Positions 16,475 to 25,901 of a DNA stretch of 64,000 bases are shown here, in pieces (the first letter of the stretch is position 1; each line of letters starts with the position of its first letter). The notes under the pieces were generated by a model. It was not told the DNA's origin and ran no database searches. It saw only the letters and a list, made by a program, of their open reading frames with translations. The DNA comes from Aequorivita antarctica (GTDB lineage Bacteria; Bacteroidota; Bacteroidia; Flavobacteriales; Flavobacteriaceae), in the NCBI RefSeq assembly GCF_007997155.1, contig NZ_VORT01000002.1, positions 62,001 through 126,000 of the forward strand, written 5' to 3'. The position numbers and the translations under genes were made by a program.

Positions 16475-16558
16475 ATTTTCAAGGTTTTTATTTGGGTGTA
16501 AATTAATTGATAGGGTTTTTATTAAAAAATGAATATAGTCAATAATTGCTCATTATCG

Positions 16559-17155
16559 TTAATTTTTTAAAGAAGCGATATATTTTTTACTGGCATCTTC
16601 AATATCATAGATTGGCCCAAGTTTTTCTGCCTTGTCCTGCGCTATTTTGTCTGGTGTAAAGTCATATACTATACCATTCCATCGATAAATGGTATAAGGC
16701 TCGAATCCAGGATCTCCGAGGAGTATATCTGGATAGCGCCGGTTTTTTGGAGCGGTAAGAATTAAATCGCAGGGAAATCCAAAATTTGCTTCATAGTTTC
16801 CGGCGGTGTTTTTTATAAAAATAGTGGTGTTATGGCCGTAATCACCAGAGGTATAGGTATTTCCCCAGATAATGATTACTTCCGCGGTTCCGTCTAAATT
16901 TATGTCCAAGGGGTAAATACGCACATCGAAAGGATATTCTGCCGTCCCTTCATCACCTATTGAACCAAACTGTGTCCCATCTTTGGAGATTTCGAATTGG
17001 CTCAAATTAAAAATTTCATTTTTTTCTGAATTGGTCAGATTGCCACCTACATTTTTAAATAATAGGGCGGCGCCTAGAGTTAGGGAATCGTCTTGCGCTC
17101 CGCATGCGAAACATCCCATCAACAGGACAATGCCTGGAAGAAACATTTTTTTCAT
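16559..17155 (-). CDS. hypothetical lipoprotein with FG-GAP-like segment
   Basis: A 198-residue protein with a lipoprotein signal. Two Cys are candidates for the lipidated residue, Cys15 (LLMGC) and Cys18 (CFACGAQDD). The segment PLDINLDGTAEVIIIWGN (about residues 83-100) resembles an FG-GAP/VCBS propeller blade. GFPCDLILT and YRWNGIVYDF follow. It probably sits in the outer or inner membrane facing the periplasm. The function is unknown. It lies between two paralogous small membrane proteins on the same strand. Confidence 0.65.
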   Translation of the reverse strand: MKKMFLPGIVLLMGCFACGAQDDSLTLGAALLFKNVGGNLTNSEKNEIFNLSQFEISKDGTQFGSIGDEGTAEYPFDVRIYPLDINLDGTAEVIIIWGNTYTSGDYGHNTTIFIKNTAGNYEANFGFPCDLILTAPKNRRYPDILLGDPGFEPYTIYRWNGIVYDFTPDKIAQDKAEKLGPIYDIEDASKKYIASLKN

Positions 17156-17211
17156 AATGCGCTGTTCTTAAGGTTTATACAAGGTGAAAATGTACCTAAA
17201 GATAATTCATT

Positions 17212-17532
17212 CTAATTCAAAAACGTAAACCAATCTTGAAATTTTTCACTTAAGAATGGAATACCTTTTTCTTTATTGAAATAGGCCATCGCCCAGCAGT
17301 ATAGCCAAAGCATGCAGCAAACAAGCCACAAAATATCACCGGCGGTTACATCAACTTGCGACTGCACAATGAGCGAGATAATGAACAAAATGAACAATCC
17401 GAACATATTTTTGATATGCCAAGTTGCGAATTCATGATTCTCTTCTTTATTTATAAAAAAAGCAATCAAGAACCCCACAAACGGAGCGTAGGCAATTAAA
17501 GCCGTGGTTTTTCCGGGAGGAGTAGCATTCAT
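17212..17532 (-). CDS. DUF4870-like small membrane protein, paralogue
   Basis: A 106-residue protein with three membrane helices, opening PGKTTALIAYAPFVGFLIAF and closing PFLSEKFQDWFTFLN, related to the protein at 16151-16474. Its start shares one base with the stop of the dihydroorotase-like gene (TAATG), so the two are translationally coupled. The function is unknown. Confidence 0.68.
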   Translation of the reverse strand: MNATPPGKTTALIAYAPFVGFLIAFFINKEENHEFATWHIKNMFGLFILFIISLIVQSQVDVTAGDILWLVCCMLWLYCWAMAYFNKEKGIPFLSEKFQDWFTFLN

Positions 17533-18788
17533 TATTTATTGATTTCCAATTGGTTATTTGAAAATATTCCGTAAGGTTTTCCTTTTAGTTTGATACCCAA
17601 TAGCGCGGCATTTTTTGAAGTGGAAAGAATGTCTTTTTCAGAAAACTCCCAATTTTCATCAGGATTAAAAAGGGTAAGTTCAGCTTTGTTTCCTTCTTCA
17701 ATTTTTTCTGAAGCAATTCCGAAAGTATTTTTTAAGCCCGTAAGTACTTTAACGGCTTCTTCGGTGCCCAATAAAGCATTTACTGTTCCAAAGCAGCCTT
17801 CGAGTCCAATACTTCCAAAAAGGGCGTGTTCAAACTCAGTTTTTTTGTGTTCCACATCTATGGGGTTGTGGTCGCTAGTAACACCGTCTATGGTGCCGTC
17901 TTTTAAGCCTTTCAAGAGAGCTTTGGTATCATCTTTTGTACGTAAAGGGGGAAGCAATTTATAAATCGTGTCAAAGCCTTCCAAAACATCATCGGTCAAT
18001 ATTAGATTGAAGACTGCAACACTACAGCTTACATTCAAGCCTTTTTTCTTGGCATCTTTAATCAGTTCAACAGATTTTTTGGTTGAAATGGTCGGGATGT
18101 GAAGTTTTCCACCAGTGTATTCCAAAATATACAAATCGCGGATTATTTGAAGTTCCTCAGAAAGTGCTGGAATTCCTTTTAAACCAAGTCGGGTGCTATT
18201 TACTTCTTCGTTCACCATTCCATTACGTGCGACAGATTTCTCAAAAGGAAACGATTGTACTAATCCATCAAAATTTTGTGTGTACTGCAATGCTATTTTT
18301 AGCAAGTTTGCATTCGCAATTGGGTTTTTATAATCATAAAAAGAAACAGCACCTTCATTCTGCATATCATACAGTTCCGCCAAGTCCGTTCCTTTGCTGC
18401 CAACCGTTAGTGCTCCAATAGGGTAGAGGTTCACCGCATTTCCTTCGGCTTTGCTTTTCAAAAATTTGATATGTCCTTTGCTGTCCGTTACTGGAAAGCT
18501 GTTGGCATTCACGGCGACGCTCGTAAAACCGCTATAAGCAGCTGTTTTCAAACCGTTTTCAATAGTTTCCCGCTCTTCAAATCCTGGTTCACCAAAAGAA
18601 ACACTACTGTCAAACCAACCTTGGGAAATGTGGAGGTTTTTCAGCGAGACTTCCTTTATCTTTTCTGAAGAAGGAATGCTTGCAGCAATCTTTGAAATTA
18701 TACCATTTTCTATCAAAACATCCCGTTTCTTTAAATAATACTTCCCAGTAGGATCAACTATGGTGGCGGATTTCAGTAACAGTTTCAT
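17532..18788 (-). CDS. dihydroorotase homologue lacking the metal-binding residues
   Basis: A 418-residue protein of the class I dihydroorotase family, recognisable over its full length (GSKGTDLAELYDMQNEGAV, LGLKGIPALSEELQIIRDL, LLPPLRTKDD, LKDGTIDGVTSDHNP). The catalytic metal site is gone. The usual DxHxHxREPG is FDSSVSFGEPG, the HAED motif is SFPF, the HIxHxST His is Thr (HIPTIST), and TPHHL is AVFNL. Only the TSDH Asp region is kept, as TSDHNP. It therefore should not form dihydroorotate. Pseudomonas has a similar dead PyrC' that supports the aspartate transcarbamoylase complex, and a matching role with PyrB is my inference. It overlaps the BatA-domain gene by 4 bp. Confidence 0.85.
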   Translation of the reverse strand: MKLLLKSATIVDPTGKYYLKKRDVLIENGIISKIAASIPSSEKIKEVSLKNLHISQGWFDSSVSFGEPGFEERETIENGLKTAAYSGFTSVAVNANSFPVTDSKGHIKFLKSKAEGNAVNLYPIGALTVGSKGTDLAELYDMQNEGAVSFYDYKNPIANANLLKIALQYTQNFDGLVQSFPFEKSVARNGMVNEEVNSTRLGLKGIPALSEELQIIRDLYILEYTGGKLHIPTISTKKSVELIKDAKKKGLNVSCSVAVFNLILTDDVLEGFDTIYKLLPPLRTKDDTKALLKGLKDGTIDGVTSDHNPIDVEHKKTEFEHALFGSIGLEGCFGTVNALLGTEEAVKVLTGLKNTFGIASEKIEEGNKAELTLFNPDENWEFSEKDILSTSKNAALLGIKLKGKPYGIFSNNQLEINK

Positions 18789-20707
18789 TTGTAGAATTTT
18801 AAGATAAGCATTTCAAAAAGTAAAAAGAGTAATGCAAAAATAGCAAACCATTTCCAAAAACTGTTAATGGAATTAGCTTCATTAATAGAATCAAAAAGGT
18901 CATCCACGGTTTTATAGGTTTGAGCGCCTTGCCAATCTTCGGGATTCAGATATTGCAATTTACTTTCATTTCTGGAATAGTTGTAACTTATATTTTCCAA
19001 AAATTCATTTTCCTTCGCAATGTGATAATTACCGGCTTTATTGGGTTCGTGCGTTGTTGTCATTAAAACGAAATTGGCTTTTGTCTGCTGAAGCGGGATG
19101 AACTGCGCAGTACTGTCCTTTATAGTTAGAATTTCATCGGCTCCTAATTTCACAGGAATTGCGATTGAATTTTGTTCCCCAATGGTATAGTACAATCGCG
19201 ACAAAGGCAAGCTTTGCAAGGCCATATTGTAAATAGCTGGCACCACCAAAGGCGAATTCTGAAAGTTTGAATTCATTTTGTTGATTGCCGCAGTGAACAA
19301 ATAGGCCTTGTTCTTTTGAAGCAAAAATGGTTGGTTGTCCTCAAAACCAATTGCAGACGTGGCATTTGTTGAAATACCGTAAAAGGAATTAACTTTCGGA
19401 TATTGAAAATTTGCAACTTCCTTTTCAAAAACATCATTAAAAAGTGGGTGTGAAAAAACGATTTTCGTAATCTTTTTTTCCTGTATTTTTTCTTCAGAAA
19501 GTGTTCCCAAAGCTATTGTTAATAGATAGTTATTGTAACTGCTCAAATCCACTTCCGAAGCTGGAATAACAAGTACACTTCCTCCATCGTCGCTAAATGA
19601 TTTTAGAGCAGTTGCCAGCGAAGCGGGAATTTCTTTCAACTCGTTAAGCACAATGAAATTTTGATCAGGAATTTCGTTGTAATTCAGCGTTTTGAAAGTT
19701 TGCTGGGTAAACTGGAACTCCTCTTTTTGAAAAAGGCGTTGTAGGAATTTACCATCGGCTTCATTGATGGCCAAAACCTTAATTTTTTCAGGTTTGTTGA
19801 GACTGAAAAATAGTGAGTTGTCAAAAGGAAGATTGGGCTCGTTGAGCTCTAGTTTCCCTATAAATTCTTCGGAATTGTCGATGTCAAAATTTACGGTTCC
19901 ATTTGCATTCTCTGAAAATTCCAAAACTGATTTGGCGATCAGTCTTTCATTGTTGAAAAGGGAAATCGGTACTTCCGAAGTTTCGTTACCACTCATCGAA
20001 ACTTGGACTTTCAGCTGCGTAGTTGAAGCATTTTTTGAAGTTATGTAAACACTGTCAATGGCAATGTTGGATGCTTTTACGGGTTTCAGTTGTACGACAT
20101 CTACAATTAAATCTTCCGGAATTTTTGGAAAAGCTTCTTTTTGCTGAAAATCTGAAAGATAGACCAAGCGTTTCAATACATCTTTTTCATTGGAAAAAAG
20201 CTGGTTGACCTTTAGCAAAACTTGGCTTGGCGTAAGTTGGTTTTGTGAATATGTTATTGAAAGCACTTCATTTTTAAAATCTTGGGGCGAGACATTTTTA
20301 CGATCGGAATTGTTTGTGAACCAGCTTAATTTTTCTGTGCCGCTAGTTTTATCGAATAAATCTTGCAAAGCGCGCTCCAATATTGGCCCTTTAGGACCTT
20401 TGGCTTGCATACTGAAGGAATTATCAATGTAAACAATGGTTTCTTTTTTGGAATTTAAGGCAGTTTTTAAAGCCGTAAAAGGTTGTGCAAAAGCAATAAT
20501 TATGCAAGCCAGCGCTAGCAAGCGCATCAACAATGTGAGCCATTTTTTGAGTTGCGAACTTTTGCGGGTTTGAATAGTCACTTTTTTTAGAAAAGCGACA
20601 TTGGTGAAATCTACCTTTTGGAAACGCCGAAGTTGAAAAAGATGAATAAATATGGGGATGAGCAGCAGGAAAAGGGCGTAAAGAATTTCTGGGTGTTTAA
20701 ACTGCAT
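18785..20707 (-). CDS. BatA-domain membrane protein
   Basis: A 640-residue protein starting MQFKHPEILYALFLLLIPIF, the N-terminal double-transmembrane BatA domain (about residues 1-80, with IHLFQLRRFQKVDFTNVAFL between the helices). It continues into a von Willebrand-like region (IVYIDNSFSMQ, about residue 94, with a MIDAS-type DxSxS), a long periplasmic part and a final helix (about residues 615-635). Bat proteins are linked to stress tolerance and membrane integrity in Bacteroidota. It is the first gene of an operon with the dihydroorotase-like and small membrane genes. Confidence 0.8.
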   Translation of the reverse strand: MQFKHPEILYALFLLLIPIFIHLFQLRRFQKVDFTNVAFLKKVTIQTRKSSQLKKWLTLLMRLLALACIIIAFAQPFTALKTALNSKKETIVYIDNSFSMQAKGPKGPILERALQDLFDKTSGTEKLSWFTNNSDRKNVSPQDFKNEVLSITYSQNQLTPSQVLLKVNQLFSNEKDVLKRLVYLSDFQQKEAFPKIPEDLIVDVVQLKPVKASNIAIDSVYITSKNASTTQLKVQVSMSGNETSEVPISLFNNERLIAKSVLEFSENANGTVNFDIDNSEEFIGKLELNEPNLPFDNSLFFSLNKPEKIKVLAINEADGKFLQRLFQKEEFQFTQQTFKTLNYNEIPDQNFIVLNELKEIPASLATALKSFSDDGGSVLVIPASEVDLSSYNNYLLTIALGTLSEEKIQEKKITKIVFSHPLFNDVFEKEVANFQYPKVNSFYGISTNATSAIGFEDNQPFLLQKNKAYLFTAAINKMNSNFQNSPLVVPAIYNMALQSLPLSRLYYTIGEQNSIAIPVKLGADEILTIKDSTAQFIPLQQTKANFVLMTTTHEPNKAGNYHIAKENEFLENISYNYSRNESKLQYLNPEDWQGAQTYKTVDDLFDSINEANSINSFWKWFAIFALLFLLFEMLILKFYK

Positions 20708-20723
20708 TCCTATAAATATTGTC

Positions 20724-20731
20724 CAAAGATA
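20724..20731 (-). promoter_or_regulatory. putative -7 box of the BatA-domain gene
   Basis: The minus strand reads TATCTTTG, 16 nt before the ATG (start at 20707). No clear TTTG is seen at -33. It would drive the operon that includes the dihydroorotase homologue. Confidence 0.4.
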
Positions 20732-20752
20732 AAAAATGGAACGTAATTACAG

Positions 20753-21949
20753 CTATTTCTGAAAGGTAAACGTGAAGATACTTCCTTTTCCGAGTTCCGA
20801 TTCCAAATAAATTTTTCCGCCGAGCTTTGAAACCAAGCTTTTTACCGTTGCCAAACCAATGCCAGTCCCTTCTCTCCCGTTGCGGTCTTTTATTCCCGTA
20901 GTCTTGAAAAGGTTGAATATCTCTTCCTGTACACCAAGGTCAATGCCCATACCATTGTCTTTGATTGAAAATTTATGAAAATCAGACTCTTCGGTGTAAG
21001 TTACCACCACCATTCTTTGTTCATTTAAATTATACTTCAAACTATTGTCAATCAAATTGAGGAAAATCTGGGTAAGCGCGGCCTTGTTCACATTTCGCAA
21101 AACACCTTCGGTTGGAAACCCAAAAACAATATCGTCCGTTATTAAAATCTCATTGATTTCTTCAAAAAGATTTTTAAGTTCAACATCTTGTTTTTCAGCT
21201 TCCAATAACTCATCGGTTTTGTAAAATTTCAAAATTCCGTTGATGTAGTTTTTTAATGTAGATGATGATTCTTCAATGTAATTGAGATAAATTTCTGAAT
21301 CTTCTGATAGGTTTTGAATGTTTTCTTCGCGAAGCATACGGGTAAGCGAAGTAATATTTGCCAAAGGCGATTTCAAGTCGTGTGAAACTAGGTGTGCAAA
21401 ATTCACCAATCTTTCATTGCGCTGTTGCAATTCTTTTTGAAACTCTGTCAATAATTTATTTTTCTTCCGAAGCTCAAAAAGGATTACCACTTGTTTCCCC
21501 AAGGCTTTTAAAGTTGTAATTTGAACGTTGGTAAGTTTTCTAGGTTTATGGTCAAAAATACAAAGGGTGCCTAGCTTGAAACCGTTGCTGTTCACAAGAG
21601 GAACACCTGCGTAAAACAAAGCATTGGCTTCCGTAACTAAGGGATTATCCTTAAAACGTACATCTTTTGTTGCGTCCTCAACTATAAATATTTCTTCATC
21701 CTGCAAAATGGCGTGTCCACAAAACGAAATGTTCCTGGGAGATTGGTTAAAATCAAGGCCGAAATGTGATTTGAAAAAATTTCGATCACTGTCCAGAAGT
21801 GTTATTAATGAAATGGGTACATTACAAATTGTAGCAACGAGCGCGGTAATATTATCAAAATCGTTTTCAGAAAGGGTATCGAGTAAATTGTATTTTTTTA
21901 ATTCGGCAATTCGCTCTTTTTCATTGTCGGGGAATTTTGGGAAAATCAT
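20753..21949 (-). CDS. GAF-domain histidine kinase (copy 1)
   Basis: A 398-residue soluble sensor kinase. The N-terminal GAF domain covers about residues 25-165, with PRNISFCGHAIL and FYAGVPLVN as typical marks. The dimerisation and phosphoacceptor domain carries His190 in LVSHDLKSPLANI. The ATPase domain has the N box (NLIDNSLKYN), G1 (DNGMGID) and G2 (GTGIGLATVKSLV). There is no membrane helix, so it senses a cytosolic ligand or redox state. No response regulator is adjacent. The next gene is a paralogue of the same build, so this is a tandem duplication. Confidence 0.9.
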   Translation of the reverse strand: MIFPKFPDNEKERIAELKKYNLLDTLSENDFDNITALVATICNVPISLITLLDSDRNFFKSHFGLDFNQSPRNISFCGHAILQDEEIFIVEDATKDVRFKDNPLVTEANALFYAGVPLVNSNGFKLGTLCIFDHKPRKLTNVQITTLKALGKQVVILFELRKKNKLLTEFQKELQQRNERLVNFAHLVSHDLKSPLANITSLTRMLREENIQNLSEDSEIYLNYIEESSSTLKNYINGILKFYKTDELLEAEKQDVELKNLFEEINEILITDDIVFGFPTEGVLRNVNKAALTQIFLNLIDNSLKYNLNEQRMVVVTYTEESDFHKFSIKDNGMGIDLGVQEEIFNLFKTTGIKDRNGREGTGIGLATVKSLVSKLGGKIYLESELGKGSIFTFTFQK

Positions 21950-22044
21950 AAAAACATTTCAATATTATTTTTTAATGCCCGTAAATATAGTTGGATATAA
22001 ATTATTGAAGGAATAAATTAACAGGATATAACAGTAAAAAGGAG

Positions 22045-23259
22045 TTATTTTTTTTTGATACTAAACTGAAAAGTGGTTCCTTTTCCCAATTTTGAAGAAA
22101 CTTCTATTTCACCACCAAGTTTTGTTACAAGTTTTTTAACAGTGGATAACCCGATGCCATTGCCTTTTTTTCCGTTCCTATCTAGAATGCCCGTTGTAAC
22201 AAAAAGATCAAAAATAGCTGAGAGTTTATTTTTTTGAATACCCATACCATTGTCGGAAATTGAGAAATGATAAAATCCACGCTCTTCGGTACATTCAATG
22301 TCTATTTTTATTCTTTCCTTGTCATTGTATTTTAAACAGTTGCCCACCAGGTTGAGTATAATTTGTTCCAATGCGGCTCTATTGGCTTGCATTTCAATAT
22401 TTTGCTCCGGAAGGTTTATTTCACAGTCAATATTGATGTTCAGTAGTTCAATTATTTCTTCCAAAAGGTCGTTGCTGTCAAAAATCTCATCGGTTAGGGA
22501 AGCGGTATTATCACTTTCATAATGTTCCAAAAGCCCAGTGATATATTCGCTTAGGGTAAAAGATGATTGCTTTATGTACTCCAAATATTCATTTCCCTGC
22601 TTATCCAAAAGAGAAGCGTATTTACTGCGGAGCATATCGGAGGTTATAATCATATTTGCCAACGGCATTTTCATATCATGAGAAACAATACCTGCAAAAT
22701 TTTTAAGCTCTTCGTTTTTATCTTCGAGTTCTTGTTGAACAGCCATTAACATTCTATTACGCTTTCTTGCTTCAAATAGATTCACAACTTGGTAGGCCAT
22801 TGAAATGAGTGCATTTTTCTGTGACTTTGTAAGTGTCCGAGGTTTGGTATCAAAAACGCAAAGTGTCCCCAGCGGATAGCCATCAGAATTAATTAACCGC
22901 ACTCCTGCATAAAAAATAGCCTGCATATCCTTTACAAGGGGATTGTTCATAAAACGCGGATCTTTTCTGGCATCTTCAACGATAAAAATGCTTGAATCTT
23001 CCAAAATGGCATGCCCGCAAAAAGAAATGTTCCGGGGCGATTCATTAAAATTTAAACCGTAATATGATTTTAAAAAATTTCGGTCTGCATCAACTAAGGT
23101 TACCAAAGAAATTGGCACATCACAAATACTTGCAACTAATGAAGTAATATTATCAAAATCCTTTTCAGGCAAAGTATCCAACAAATTATATGAACGAACT
23201 GAGGCCAGACGTTGCTCTTCATCAACTGGAAATTGTGGTGCAATCAAGACTTTTTTCAA
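22045..23259 (-). CDS. GAF-domain histidine kinase (copy 2)
   Basis: A 404-residue paralogue of the preceding kinase, in the same order: GAF (about residues 35-170), His194 in IVSHDMKMPLANM, N box NLVGNCLKYND, G1 DNGMGIQ and G2 GNGIGLSTVKKLV. The GAF domains of the two copies are closely alike (both carry PRNISFCGHAIL), while the linkers differ more. The gap between them is 95 bp without a terminator. Ligand and partner response regulator are unknown. Confidence 0.9.
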   Translation of the reverse strand: MKKVLIAPQFPVDEEQRLASVRSYNLLDTLPEKDFDNITSLVASICDVPISLVTLVDADRNFLKSYYGLNFNESPRNISFCGHAILEDSSIFIVEDARKDPRFMNNPLVKDMQAIFYAGVRLINSDGYPLGTLCVFDTKPRTLTKSQKNALISMAYQVVNLFEARKRNRMLMAVQQELEDKNEELKNFAGIVSHDMKMPLANMIITSDMLRSKYASLLDKQGNEYLEYIKQSSFTLSEYITGLLEHYESDNTASLTDEIFDSNDLLEEIIELLNINIDCEINLPEQNIEMQANRAALEQIILNLVGNCLKYNDKERIKIDIECTEERGFYHFSISDNGMGIQKNKLSAIFDLFVTTGILDRNGKKGNGIGLSTVKKLVTKLGGEIEVSSKLGKGTTFQFSIKKK

Positions 23260-23371
23260 TTTATTTTAAACCCGCAAAAGATCGGTGTTCAAGGATTAAC
23301 CGTAAATGTACAATAATTTATAATGAATTGTTAAAGTGAAAAAAATAATTCGAAATGGATTAATCTTTGAA

Positions 23372-24136
23372 TCAAAATCGTTCAAAAACCCCTAATCCGA
23401 AGAGCGCAAAATCATATTTCACAGGATCTTTTGGGTCTAATTTACGAAGTGAAATATCCAATTCGGTCAAGGCTTTGCTATCGTTTGGTTTCCTGTTCAA
23501 TAATTTTAGTTTTCGGGCCACGTTTCCGCTGTGAACGTCTAAAGGGCACGAAAGTTGGGAAGGGGATATACTTTCCCAAATCCCAAAGTCTACACCGATA
23601 TTGTCATTGCGAACCATCCACCGTAGGAACATGTTTAATCTTTTTGCTGCAGAATTTTTTAAAGGATCACTAACGTGTTTTTGCGTTCTTGGAAGATGTG
23701 GAAGTTCAAAAAATGTTTTTTTGAAATGATGGATTGCAGTTTGCATCGAATCTTTTTCGGAATTTTGAGCAAAAACGCTTTCCAACCCACCGTGATTTTT
23801 ATAAATATTTTGAAGTGCTTTTAAAAAGTATAGTAAATCGTTGCTATTAAAAGTTCGATGCACAAAGCTTGAAAGCGATTCTGTATCTTTTTCTGAAAAA
23901 TCCATAACAAAATCATAAGGCGAATTGCCCATCATTTCCATCAGCTTATGCCCGTTGTTTATAATGCTCTTTCGGTTTCCCCAAGCAATTGTGGCAACGA
24001 GAAACCCCGCAATTTCAATATCTTCCTTTAAGGTAAATAAATGCGGAATTTGAATTGGATCGCTTTCTATAAAACTTGGATTGTTGTAAAGGATGACTTT
24101 TTCGTCAAGAAATTCTTTTAGTTGGATTCTATTCAT
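23372..24136 (-). CDS. TIGR02757 family protein
   Basis: A 254-residue protein matching the TIGR02757 family of Bacteroidota and spirochaetes. Marks include VATIAWGNRKSIINN near residue 50, KRLNMFLRWMVRND near residue 165 and CPLDVHSGNVARKL near residue 195. The family is distantly reminiscent of helix-hairpin-helix DNA glycosylases in its C-terminal half, but its function has not been shown. I set the start at the ATG (complement of 24134-24136). The longer frame begins at TTG. It ends 29 bp from the LolD-type gene on the same strand. Confidence 0.8.
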   Translation of the reverse strand: MNRIQLKEFLDEKVILYNNPSFIESDPIQIPHLFTLKEDIEIAGFLVATIAWGNRKSIINNGHKLMEMMGNSPYDFVMDFSEKDTESLSSFVHRTFNSNDLLYFLKALQNIYKNHGGLESVFAQNSEKDSMQTAIHHFKKTFFELPHLPRTQKHVSDPLKNSAAKRLNMFLRWMVRNDNIGVDFGIWESISPSQLSCPLDVHSGNVARKLKLLNRKPNDSKALTELDISLRKLDPKDPVKYDFALFGLGVFERF

Positions 24137-24165
24137 TTTATAAATACTCCGCAAAAAACTGATTA

Positions 24166-24825
24166 CTATTTCACAATTACCCCATCCTGCATTACTAGCT
24201 TTCTATCAGCCATATTTGCAAGCTCTGTGTTGTGGGTAACAATCACGAAAGTTTGTCCAAATTCATCCCGCAGTTTAAAAAACAGGTTGTGCAGGTTTTC
24301 AGCACTTTCGGTATCTAGGTTTCCGCTGGGCTCATCTGCAAGAATTATTGCAGGATTATTTATTAAAGCTCGTGCCACTGCAACGCGTTGTTGTTCGCCC
24401 CCTGACAGTTCATTGGGTTTGTGGTCTTCACGATGCGAAAGCCCCAAAAATGAAAGCAATTCCTTCGCTTTTTTAATAGCCTCCGTTTTAGCTGTGTTTT
24501 TTATAAAAGCAGGAATGCAAACGTTTTCAAGAGCTGTAAATTCGGGCAGAAGTTGATGGAACTGGAAAATAAAACCAAGGTTTTCATTTCGGAATTTCGC
24601 CAACTTTTTCCCTGAAAGTGAACCAATGTTCACGTCGTTTATAATTAATTTACTTTTAGAAGTGTCAAAAGCATCCAAAGTTCCCAATATGTGCAATAAT
24701 GTAGTTTTTCCGGCACCAGAAGCACCCACAATGGAAACAATTTCACTTTTTTTGATATGAAGGTCAACCCCTTTTAAAACGTGAAGATTATCGTAATATT
24801 TGTGAATGTTTTGAGCCTTTATCAT
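24166..24825 (-). CDS. ABC transporter ATP-binding protein, LolD/MacB-type
   Basis: A 219-residue ATPase with Walker [10 protein letters not shown] (residues 34-42), Q-loop [16 protein letters not shown], signature [15 protein letters not shown] and Walker [13 protein letters not shown], then the H-loop VTHN. The Q-loop sequence and the short length place it in the LolD/MacB/FtsE branch, which powers lipoprotein release or export at the inner membrane. No permease gene is adjacent, so its partner is elsewhere. It is divergent from folE. Confidence 0.88.
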   Translation of the reverse strand: MIKAQNIHKYYDNLHVLKGVDLHIKKSEIVSIVGASGAGKTTLLHILGTLDAFDTSKSKLIINDVNIGSLSGKKLAKFRNENLGFIFQFHQLLPEFTALENVCIPAFIKNTAKTEAIKKAKELLSFLGLSHREDHKPNELSGGEQQRVAVARALINNPAIILADEPSGNLDTESAENLHNLFFKLRDEFGQTFVIVTHNTELANMADRKLVMQDGVIVK

Positions 24826-24887
24826 CGCAAAAATTTAAAGTGTGAAAGTACTATTTATAGTGCTATAATGCAATCCGATGGGTTATA

Positions 24888-24920
24888 TTGTTTTTATTCG
24901 GACTTATGTGTTTATTTTTG
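24888..24920 (+). promoter_or_regulatory. putative promoter of folE
   Basis: TTG (24888-24890), a 22-nt spacer and TATTTTTG (24913-24920) fit the Bacteroidota promoter. The leader to the ATG at 24946 would be about 20 nt. Confidence 0.45.
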
Positions 24921-24945
24921 TTTTCCACATCTTAAACAGAAAAGA

Positions 24946-25545
24946 ATGTCATCATATAGATACTTTGAAGAGTATGACCAACCGGTAACCGACAGTTTAA
25001 TTGATAATTACAGCAATATCTTAAGCACAATTGGTGAGGATGTTTCCCGTGAAGGAATACTTAAAACCCCAGAAAGAGCTGCAAAAGCAATGCAGTTTTT
25101 AACATCAGGCAACTGCCAAGATCCCGCTGAAATTTTGAAAAGTGCCATGTTCGCCGAGGCTTATCACGACATGGTAATTATTAAGGATATTGAACTTTAT
25201 TCTTTATGCGAACACCATATCCTGCCATTCTTCGGAAAGGCCCATATAGCCTATATTCCTGATGGATACATTGTAGGTTTGAGCAAAATACCTCGAATTG
25301 TTGATGTTTTCGCACGCAGACTTCAAGTTCAAGAAAGACTTACCCATGATATTTTGGAATGTATAAACGATACTTTGAAACCGAAAGGAGTGGCCGTGGT
25401 TATTGAAGCTTCGCATATGTGTATGATGATGCGCGGCGTGCAAAAGCAGAATAGCGTTACCACAACTTCTGGTTTCCGTGGCCAGTTTGAAGCGATTGAA
25501 ACCCGAAGTGAATTTCTAAAATTGATAAGTAACGATTTGTCATAA
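24946..25545 (+). CDS. folE: GTP cyclohydrolase I
   Basis: A 199-residue enzyme turning GTP into 7,8-dihydroneopterin triphosphate, the first step towards folate and other pterins. The zinc ligands are Cys88 and His91 (LCEHHILPF) and Cys159 ([10 protein letters not shown]). [20 protein letters not shown] and SVTTTSGF are family marks. I chose the ATG at 24946, after the promoter-like element. The frame stays open for 55 codons further upstream into the lolD start region but that part shows no similarity. The next gene follows by 11 bp. Confidence 0.95.
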   Translation: MSSYRYFEEYDQPVTDSLIDNYSNILSTIGEDVSREGILKTPERAAKAMQFLTSGNCQDPAEILKSAMFAEAYHDMVIIKDIELYSLCEHHILPFFGKAHIAYIPDGYIVGLSKIPRIVDVFARRLQVQERLTHDILECINDTLKPKGVAVVIEASHMCMMMRGVQKQNSVTTTSGFRGQFEAIETRSEFLKLISNDLS

Positions 25546-25556
25546 CCATTTTTGGA

Positions 25557-25901
25557 ATGTTTTTTGATTTAAATACTGAAAATCAAACACAGCAAAAGAT
25601 GAAAAACGAAAAATATAAATTACTACGCCAAGGAATCATTTTTGATTTAGTAGGAATGGCTACGATGGCAATTCCAATCGTTGGACCAGTATTAGATATT
25701 GTTTGGGCGCCGTTCGCAGCAAAAAAAATGAGTGACATGTACAAGGGAACTGAAGGAAAAATAGCTTCAGTTCTAGTATTCGTAGAAGAACTGTTGCCCT
25801 TCACTGATGTAATTCCAACTTTTACTTTAATGTGGTTTTACACATTTGTATGGAAAAAACAACCTACACCGCAAACCATTCAAATTAGAATAAACGATTA
25901 A
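25557..25901 (+). CDS. small conserved hypothetical membrane protein
   Basis: A 114-residue protein with two hydrophobic segments (about residues 28-48, GMATMAIPIVGPVLDIVWAP, and 68-98) separated by AKKMSDMYKGTEGK. The ending QTIQIRIND is short and polar. A second ATG at 25599 (MKNEKYKLL) would give 100 residues and is equally plausible. No function is known to me. It follows folE in the same direction and ends on a strong terminator, so the two are probably cotranscribed. Confidence 0.7.
   Translation: MFFDLNTENQTQQKMKNEKYKLLRQGIIFDLVGMATMAIPIVGPVLDIVWAPFAAKKMSDMYKGTEGKIASVLVFVEELLPFTDVIPTFTLMWFYTFVWKKQPTPQTIQIRIND

Noticed and set aside
17532-18788. Active dihydroorotase (pyrC)
   Set aside because: Nearly all metal-binding His are replaced, so the usual reaction is not supported.
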